From: Bacillota bacterium
GTDB taxonomy: Bacteria > Bacillota > Dethiobacteria > Dethiobacterales > Dethiobacteraceae
DNA length: 5,186 bases
Direction: 5' to 3'
Assembly (NCBI GenBank): GCA_012841735.1
Contig: DUUE01000342.1
Location: 1-5,186, forward strand
Part shown: positions 1-3,318 of the stretch, in pieces
Layout: each line of letters starts with the position of its first letter
How positions within the stretch are numbered: the stretch's first letter is position 1
The notes under the pieces: generated by a model
Told to the model about the DNA's origin: nothing
The model's input: only the letters and a program-made list of their open reading frames with translations
The model's database searches: none
Program-made: the position numbers and the translations under genes

Positions 1-382
1 CTGCTTCCGTCAGCTCGGCATATCTTACCGTTTTTGCCCGGCGTCCGCCTGCAGCCTTCAGGGTGGCAGGGACCATTGCTTCCAGAAAATCAATGACAGA
101 ACACAGGTAACGCTGTGCCCCCCAGTAGGCCAGGCTGATCAGTTCCGGTGTCAAAACCGGTTTTTCATCCAGGACAGCCAGGATGTCTTTCAGCTGCCGC
201 TCCACCTGCGGTTCGGCCGCATCCGTCAGGGCGACACAATAACCGGGAACAGTCCGCTTGCCGAAAGGTACCAGGACACGGCTGCCCACTTCCACGGACA
301 GTGAGGGGGGAATACGGTAAGTAAAGGGCCGGTCCTCTGTCAGGTTGTGAATTTTAACAATAACTTCGGCATACTGTGACAT
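1..382 (-). CDS. priA: Primosomal protein N' (replication restart helicase PriA), N-terminal fragment
   Basis: PriA is a superfamily 2 DNA helicase that recognises abandoned replication forks and reloads the replisome. Only the first 127 complete codons are in the window; the gene continues past the left edge, so the helicase and zinc-binding parts (some 600 residues in the family) are not visible. The visible part matches the N-terminal 3'-DNA-end-binding domain: it opens MSQYAEVIVKI, followed by DRPFTYRIP (residues 17-25) and the signature GSRVLVPFGKR (33-43), then VPGYCV (45-50). The ATG at 382 is chosen because a GGAGGG lies 7 nt upstream and an in-frame stop (407-409) excludes longer starts. 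The gene is divergent from the SpoIIM-family gene, and in B. subtilis priA lies just beyond rpoZ and coaBC, which fits this position. Identification is from motifs and context. Confidence 0.93.
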   Translation of the reverse strand, partial: MSQYAEVIVKIHNLTEDRPFTYRIPPSLSVEVGSRVLVPFGKRTVPGYCVALTDAAEPQVERQLKDILAVLDEKPVLTPELISLAYWGAQRYLCSVIDFLEAMVPATLKAAGGRRAKTVRYAELTEA

Positions 383-389
383 GCTGCTG

Positions 390-395
390 CCCTCC
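390..395 (-). promoter_or_regulatory. Ribosome binding site of priA
   Basis: GGAGGG on the minus strand, 7 nt before the ATG at 382. It fixes the priA start. No convincing -35/-10 pair for priA was found between this site and the divergent gene. Confidence 0.75.
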
Positions 396-451
396 GTTTG
401 TTCTCCTCACTAATTCCACATTCCGCTCCGTTTCCCTCCCGCGCAGGCACC

Positions 452-481
452 TTGCATAACCGTACCTGCCCGGCGTATAAT
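452..481 (+). promoter_or_regulatory. Candidate promoter of the SpoIIM-family gene (sigma-A or sigma-E type)
   Basis: A perfect TATAAT lies at 476-481. Read as a sigma-A promoter, the -35 is TTGCAT (452-457) with an 18-bp spacer. The same DNA also reads as a sigma-E-like site: GCATAAC (454-460), 13 bp, then CGTATAAT (474-481), compared with the B. subtilis sigma-E consensus of roughly GCATATT, 13-14 bp, CATACAAT. In either reading transcription would begin near 488, right at the GGAGGT ribosome binding site, giving a leader of only about 13 nt. The -10 match is strong; the choice of sigma factor is inference. Confidence 0.55.
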
Positions 482-487
482 GGTGAC

Positions 488-493
488 GGAGGT
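488..493 (+). promoter_or_regulatory. Ribosome binding site deciding the SpoIIM-family start
   Basis: GGAGGT 7 nt before the ATG at 501. An in-frame ATG at 480 overlaps the TATAAT box and would put this site inside the coding region, so 501 is the better start. Confidence 0.85.
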
Positions 494-500
494 AGGAAAA

Positions 501-1106
501 ATGAATCATAAATTTGCGGCACTGGTACGTAACAACCGTTCCTGGCTGGCCCTGGCAGTTTGTTTTTTTCTGGGCGGTTTTGCCCTGGCTTATACCGCCC
601 TGTCACAGGACCCTGAGCTGGTAAAATTTTTGGAAGAAACTTCGCTGACAATGCTGCAGGAGCTGGGAGAAGAAGTATTCACCACCACACCCCTGCAGGG
701 ACTTATGATCCTCTTTCTGCACAACCTGACTTCCGTAATTTCCATTATGTTTCTGGGCTTTTTTCTCGGCCTGCCCGCCCTGTTTTCCGCCCTGGCAAAC
801 GGTTCCGTCCTCGGACTGGTGGCTTTTCAACTGGCGGAAACGGGCGTTGCTCCCCTGCCTTTTCTTGCGGCCGGGGTGCTCCCCCACGGTGTTTTTGAAC
901 TGCCCGCTTTTTTCATCAGTGTTGCCCTTGGCCTGAAACTGGGTTACCATCTGATTTTCCCCCTGCCGCACACATCCCGCGGCAACACTATACGCATCAT
1001 CCTGACGGAAATGGGCTTTTCCCTGCCTTACCTTGCCGGCCTGCTGGCCGTTGCTTCAGCAGTGGAAGTCCTGCTGACACCGCTGATTCTGACAAAATTC
1101 ATGTAA
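501..1106 (+). CDS. Stage II sporulation protein M (SpoIIM/DUF95) family integral membrane protein
   Basis: Predicted 201-residue membrane protein starting at ATG 501, chosen on its GGAGGT site; an ATG at 480 would add seven residues. The N-terminus is basic (K4, R10, R13), followed by a helix at about 15-33, an acidic outer loop rich in E and D (about 36-60), and further hydrophobic segments at about 67-93, 97-113, 118-148 and 174-198. Family marks are N75 in LFLHN, NG at 100-101, the signature LPHGVFELPA (127-136), and E189/T193/P194 in the last helix. In B. subtilis, SpoIIM works with SpoIID and SpoIIP in peptidoglycan remodelling during engulfment, but this LPHG-type branch of the family also occurs in non-sporulating bacteria and archaea, where its role is unknown. 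Family membership is solid; orthology with sporulation SpoIIM is not established. It is the only plus-strand gene here, alone between divergent priA and convergent rpoZ. Confidence 0.88.
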   Translation: MNHKFAALVRNNRSWLALAVCFFLGGFALAYTALSQDPELVKFLEETSLTMLQELGEEVFTTTPLQGLMILFLHNLTSVISIMFLGFFLGLPALFSALANGSVLGLVAFQLAETGVAPLPFLAAGVLPHGVFELPAFFISVALGLKLGYHLIFPLPHTSRGNTIRIILTEMGFSLPYLAGLLAVASAVEVLLTPLILTKFM

Positions 1107-1109
1107 CCT

Positions 1110-1135
1110 AAAAAGGGCGAGAATTCGCCCTTTTT
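1110..1135 (+). terminator. Intrinsic terminator, probably bidirectional
   Basis: An 11-bp perfect stem (AAAAAGGGCGA, 1110-1120, pairing with 1125-1135) closes a 4-nt GAAT loop. It starts 3 nt after the stop of the SpoIIM-family gene. On the plus strand the stem runs into TTTTTCTTTT, a good U-tract. On the minus strand it lies 13 nt beyond the rpoZ stop and ends in five Ts followed by AGG, so it should also stop the rpoZ transcript, perhaps less efficiently. Confidence 0.9.
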
Positions 1136-1148
1136 CTTTTCCCGGCAT

Positions 1149-1346
1149 TTATTTTTTTGTCCGTTCAAAACCGAGTTTCCCGGCGGCAATCTCCTCCAGG
1201 GCAATGGAAACATCCTTCTTGGAGCTTGTTTCCACCAGTTTCGGTGCATTCTCGTTCAGCATACGCGCCCGTTTGGCAGCGGCAATGACCAGAGTATATT
1301 TGCTGTCCATTTTTTCCATCAGTTTGTCAATGGAAGGGTAAATCAT
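1149..1346 (-). CDS. rpoZ: DNA-directed RNA polymerase omega subunit
   Basis: A 65-residue protein of normal length for the short Bacillota omega. Omega binds the beta' subunit and assists assembly and stability of RNA polymerase. The family pattern is clear: YPSIDKLMEKMDSKYTLV near the N-terminus, AAAKRARML (22-30), and the C-terminal VSIALEEIAAGKLGFER. The ATG overlaps the gmk stop codon in an ATGA arrangement, and its AGGAGGT site lies inside the last codons of gmk with 6-nt spacing, so translation is probably coupled to gmk. It is the last gene of the remA-gmk-rpoZ unit and is followed by the bidirectional hairpin. In B. subtilis the next gene would be coaBC; here it is not. Confidence 0.96.
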   Translation of the reverse strand: MIYPSIDKLMEKMDSKYTLVIAAAKRARMLNENAPKLVETSSKKDVSIALEEIAAGKLGFERTKK

Positions 1347-1960
1347 CCTTTTACCTCCTCTGCAAGTGCCTGAATTAAATTGTGATTCCTTGCAACACGC
1401 AGTTTTTCCGCTGTCAGAATGGCAAAAATCCTGTCCCTGGCCGCGGAAACACTGTCATTCACCACCACATACCTGTATTTGTATGCCTGAGCTATCTCCT
1501 GCGCCGCCGCCGTCAGGCGTTTTGCCAGATTATCCCTGCTTTCCGTTCCCCGGTTGGTAATGCGGCTGCGCAGTTCCGCACCGGACGGCGGCAGTAAAAA
1601 GATAAAAACACCCTCCGGATAAGTGCGCATCACCTGTTGTGCACCCTGGGGGTCAATTTCCAGAATGACGTCCCGTCCTGCCGCCAGCATATTTTCCACC
1701 GCTTTGCGCGGCGTCCCGTAATAATGGTCATAGACACAGGCGTACTCAAGAAAATCGCCGGCGGCGATAGCTTCTTCAAACTTTTCCCGGCTGACAAAAA
1801 AATAGTTAACCCCGTCCTGTTCACCGGCACGGGGTTGACGGGTGGTTTTCGATACTGACAGGACAAGGTCAGGCTTTTTTTCCAGCAGTGCCTGACAGAC
1901 AGTGCCTTTCCCTGTGCCTGAAGGACCAGAAATCACAATAAGCAAACCTGTCTGCACCAC
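1343..1960 (-). CDS. gmk: Guanylate kinase
   Basis: Cytosolic enzyme that phosphorylates GMP to GDP using ATP; essential for GTP supply and for recycling (p)ppGpp precursors. The 205-residue length is typical. The P-loop GPSGTGKGT is at 12-20. GMP-binding marks follow: SVSKTTRQPR (35-44; R41 and R44 are the expected phosphate contacts), DGVNYFF (49-55), FLEYACVYDHYYGTP (70-84) and DVILEIDPQGAQQV. The later RITNRGTES segment supplies the conserved lid arginine and matches the usual R..RGTE pattern. The start is the GTG at 1960, 6 nt after GGAGG; the adjacent GTG at 1957 is also possible, and an ATG at 1962 is out of frame. The gene begins 17 nt after the remA stop and overlaps rpoZ by 4 nt, indicating an operon. 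Confidence 0.97.
   Translation of the reverse strand: MVQTGLLIVISGPSGTGKGTVCQALLEKKPDLVLSVSKTTRQPRAGEQDGVNYFFVSREKFEEAIAAGDFLEYACVYDHYYGTPRKAVENMLAAGRDVILEIDPQGAQQVMRTYPEGVFIFLLPPSGAELRSRITNRGTESRDNLAKRLTAAAQEIAQAYKYRYVVVNDSVSAARDRIFAILTAEKLRVARNHNLIQALAEEVKG
1353..1359 (-). promoter_or_regulatory. Ribosome binding site of rpoZ, embedded in the 3' end of gmk
   Basis: AGGAGGT on the minus strand, 6 nt before the rpoZ ATG, formed by the last sense codons of gmk (encoding EEVKG). Ribosomes finishing gmk would clear and refill this site, consistent with coupled translation. Confidence 0.85.
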
Positions 1961-1966
1961 ATATTT

Positions 1967-1971
1967 CCTCC
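1967..1971 (-). promoter_or_regulatory. Ribosome binding site deciding the gmk GTG start
   Basis: GGAGG on the minus strand in the 17-nt gap after remA, 6 nt from GTG 1960 and 9 nt from GTG 1957. The nearest ATG (1962-1960) is out of frame, so a GTG start is forced. Confidence 0.8.
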
Positions 1972-1977
1972 GGCTGT

Positions 1978-2250
1978 TTATTGTTCCTCATCTTCTGCCA
2001 GAACAGTTTCTTTTGTGTGCAAGCGGTGTTTCACCGTTTCCGGCTGGACAGCCGACAGCACGACATGGCCGCTGTCCGTAATAATAACGGCACGTGTTCT
2101 CCGGCCGTATGTAGCATCAATGAGCATGCCGCGGTCCCTGGCTTCTGTGATCACACGTTTGATCGGTGCAGATTCCGGACTGACAATGGCAATAATTCTG
2201 TTGGCAGAAACAATGTTGCCGAACCCTATATTAATCAGCTTAATTTGCAC
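1978..2250 (-). CDS. remA: Extracellular matrix regulatory protein RemA (DUF370 family)
   Basis: A 90-residue protein matching RemA (YlzA) almost throughout: IKLINIGFGNIVSANRIIAIVSP from residue 3, then SAPIKR (27-32), LIDATYGRRTRAVIITDSGHVVLSAVQPETV (43-73), followed by a variable acidic tail. In B. subtilis RemA is a DNA-binding ring-forming activator of biofilm matrix operons and osmoprotection genes. Positions I recall as important for its function there, R18, P29, R50 and R51, are all kept here, so DNA binding is probably retained; its targets in this organism cannot be inferred. The start is GTG 2250, 7 nt after a perfect AAGGAGGT. It heads the remA-gmk-rpoZ unit behind its own candidate promoter, with only 17 nt before gmk. 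The yicC-remA-gmk order is a classic Bacillota arrangement. Confidence 0.96.
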   Translation of the reverse strand: MQIKLINIGFGNIVSANRIIAIVSPESAPIKRVITEARDRGMLIDATYGRRTRAVIITDSGHVVLSAVQPETVKHRLHTKETVLAEDEEQ

Positions 2251-2257
2251 AGCGGGA

Positions 2258-2265
2258 ACCTCCTT
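2258..2265 (-). promoter_or_regulatory. Ribosome binding site deciding the remA GTG start
   Basis: AAGGAGGT on the minus strand, a full match to the anti-Shine-Dalgarno sequence, 7 nt before the GTG at 2250. The strong site may compensate for the GTG start. Confidence 0.85.
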
Positions 2266-2312
2266 TTTTTTGCGACAAACTGAAATTGGTTGCCCCGGTG
2301 AACTCTGCTAAT

Positions 2313-2342
2313 AGTATAACGGATCTGCGGCAAAAAATGCAA
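2313..2342 (-). promoter_or_regulatory. Candidate sigma-A promoter of remA-gmk-rpoZ
   Basis: On the minus strand, TTGCAT (2342-2337), an 18-bp spacer, then TATACT (2318-2313). It lies in the 120-nt gap between yicC and remA, and a start near 2306 would give a leader of about 55 nt. No terminator is seen after yicC, so read-through from upstream would add to it. The TTGCAT/18-bp geometry matches the sigma-A reading of the promoter at 452-481. Confidence 0.55.
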
Positions 2343-2370
2343 GGGCGAAAATCAGCTGTGTCTTGTGCGC

Positions 2371-3252
2371 TCATTCTATGTTTTGCACCTGTTCACGTAT
2401 CTTTTCCAGTTCGGCTTTCATTTCCACCACCAGCCTGGCCACCTCATAATCATTGGCCTTGGAACCGATCGTATTCACTTCCCGGAATAGTTCCTGGGTC
2501 AAAAAATCCAGCTTCCGGCCCACCGGCCCCGTTTCCTGCAATGCTTCCCTGAAAGCTGACAGGTGGCTCCAAAGCCTTACCAGTTCTTCAGTCACATTAC
2601 AGCGGTCGGCAAAAATAGCCGCTTCCGTCAGCAGGCGGGCAGGGTCTATTTCCGCCTGCCCCAGGAATTCCTGCAGGCGCTCCGCCAGTTTTTTGCGGTA
2701 TTCAGCCACAATCAGCGGTGCTCTCTCTTCCACCTGCCGGGAAAAACCGGCCACCAGTTCCAGGCGTGGCAGCAGGTCCGCCTCCAGGCGGGCTCCTTCT
2801 TCCAGGCGTTGCTGTTGCAGTTTTGCTGCAGCGGCATCCAGCACGGGCAGCAGGACGTTCCAGACCTTGTCCAGTTCAGCCTCGGCCTTCTCTACCCGCA
2901 GCAGGTCGGGAAAACGCGTGAGGATTTCCAGCAGGGGCGCATCCCGGACACCACAGAAGTCCTGCATCTCCGCCAGCGCTTCCCTGTAAGCGGCCAGCAG
3001 TTTACGGTCCAGGACGACATTAACCGCCTCCGTCTCGCCCCCGTTCCAGCTTATGTATACCTCCACCCGTCCCCTGCCCAAAAACTGCTGCAGGCGCCTG
3101 CGAACTTTTTCTTCCAGCGCCTGTATTTCCCTGGGCATGCGGATGTTAAAATCCAGATACCTGTGGTTGACTGAACGCAATTCCACCTTAAAGTAGTCTT
3201 TCTCCCCGGCGGCGCTTTCCGCCTGCCCGTAGCCAGTCATGCTTCTGATCAT
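2371..3252 (-). CDS. yicC: YicC/YloC family endoribonuclease
   Basis: A 293-residue protein of normal length for the family. It carries the N-terminal YicC domain (MTGYG at 5-9, LRSVNHRYLD at 25-34, GRGRVEVYISW at 59-69) and the C-terminal DUF1732 domain (ADRCNVTEELVRLWSH at 215-230, then GRKLDFLTQELFREVNTIGSK from 245, ending KIREQVQNIE). The middle (about 140-200) is charged and rich in E, L and R, probably helical or coiled coil. Members have been shown to be endoribonucleases: E. coli YicC takes part in small-RNA decay, and B. subtilis YloC has metal-dependent RNase activity. Start ATG 3252 has an AGAGGT 6 nt upstream; the alternative at 3240 would be 18 nt away. It follows the ATPase gene by 66 nt and precedes remA, the same order as yloB-yloC-remA in B. 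subtilis. Confidence 0.95.
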   Translation of the reverse strand: MIRSMTGYGQAESAAGEKDYFKVELRSVNHRYLDFNIRMPREIQALEEKVRRRLQQFLGRGRVEVYISWNGGETEAVNVVLDRKLLAAYREALAEMQDFCGVRDAPLLEILTRFPDLLRVEKAEAELDKVWNVLLPVLDAAAAKLQQQRLEEGARLEADLLPRLELVAGFSRQVEERAPLIVAEYRKKLAERLQEFLGQAEIDPARLLTEAAIFADRCNVTEELVRLWSHLSAFREALQETGPVGRKLDFLTQELFREVNTIGSKANDYEVARLVVEMKAELEKIREQVQNIE

Positions 3253-3258
3253 CTGTTT

Positions 3259-3264
3259 ACCTCT
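3259..3264 (-). promoter_or_regulatory. Ribosome binding site deciding the yicC start
   Basis: AGAGGT on the minus strand, 6 nt before ATG 3252 and 18 nt before the in-frame ATG 3240, so the longer protein (MIRSMTGYG) is preferred. Confidence 0.65.
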
Positions 3265-3284
3265 TTTCCTGTGGTTCTCTGTTT

Positions 3285-3312
3285 ATTTTAACAAAAAAAA
3301 TGAACTTAACAA
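3285..3312 (-). promoter_or_regulatory. Weak candidate promoter of yicC
   Basis: In the AT-rich gap after the ATPase gene, the minus strand reads TTGTTA (3312-3307), a 16-bp spacer, then TAAAAT (3290-3285), with a likely start near 3278. The match is imperfect and AT-rich DNA gives such hits by chance. No terminator separates yicC from the ATPase gene, so co-transcription is equally possible. Confidence 0.35.
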
Positions 3313-3313
3313 A
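3288..3313. repeat. Two direct copies of TTAACAAA, 18 bp apart
   Basis: TTAACAAA occurs at 3288-3295 and again at 3306-3313 on the plus strand, separated by 10 bp that include an A-run. The copies overlap the -10 and -35 of the candidate yicC promoter. They could be a regulator site or a chance product of AT-rich DNA. Confidence 0.35.
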
Positions 3314-3318
3314 GCAAG

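Noticed and set aside
480..500. An upstream in-frame ATG as start of the SpoIIM-family protein
   Set aside because: It overlaps the TATAAT box and would bury the strong GGAGGT site within the coding region; ATG 501 has ideal spacing.
383..500. A sigma-A promoter for priA in the divergent intergenic region
   Set aside because: No TTGACA-like/TATAAT-like pair with 16-18 bp spacing was found on the minus strand; the priA promoter remains unassigned.
340..651. A 103-codon minus-strand frame running from the SpoIIM-family gene into the 5' end of priA
   Set aside because: It overlaps the start of priA in another frame, crosses the divergent promoter region and has no recognisable protein features.
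2453..3174. Two long plus-strand frames (178 and 203 codons) opposite yicC
   Set aside because: Both are antisense to yicC; their Ser/Arg- or Gln/Phe-rich translations are reverse-complement images of yicC codon usage and show no domain.
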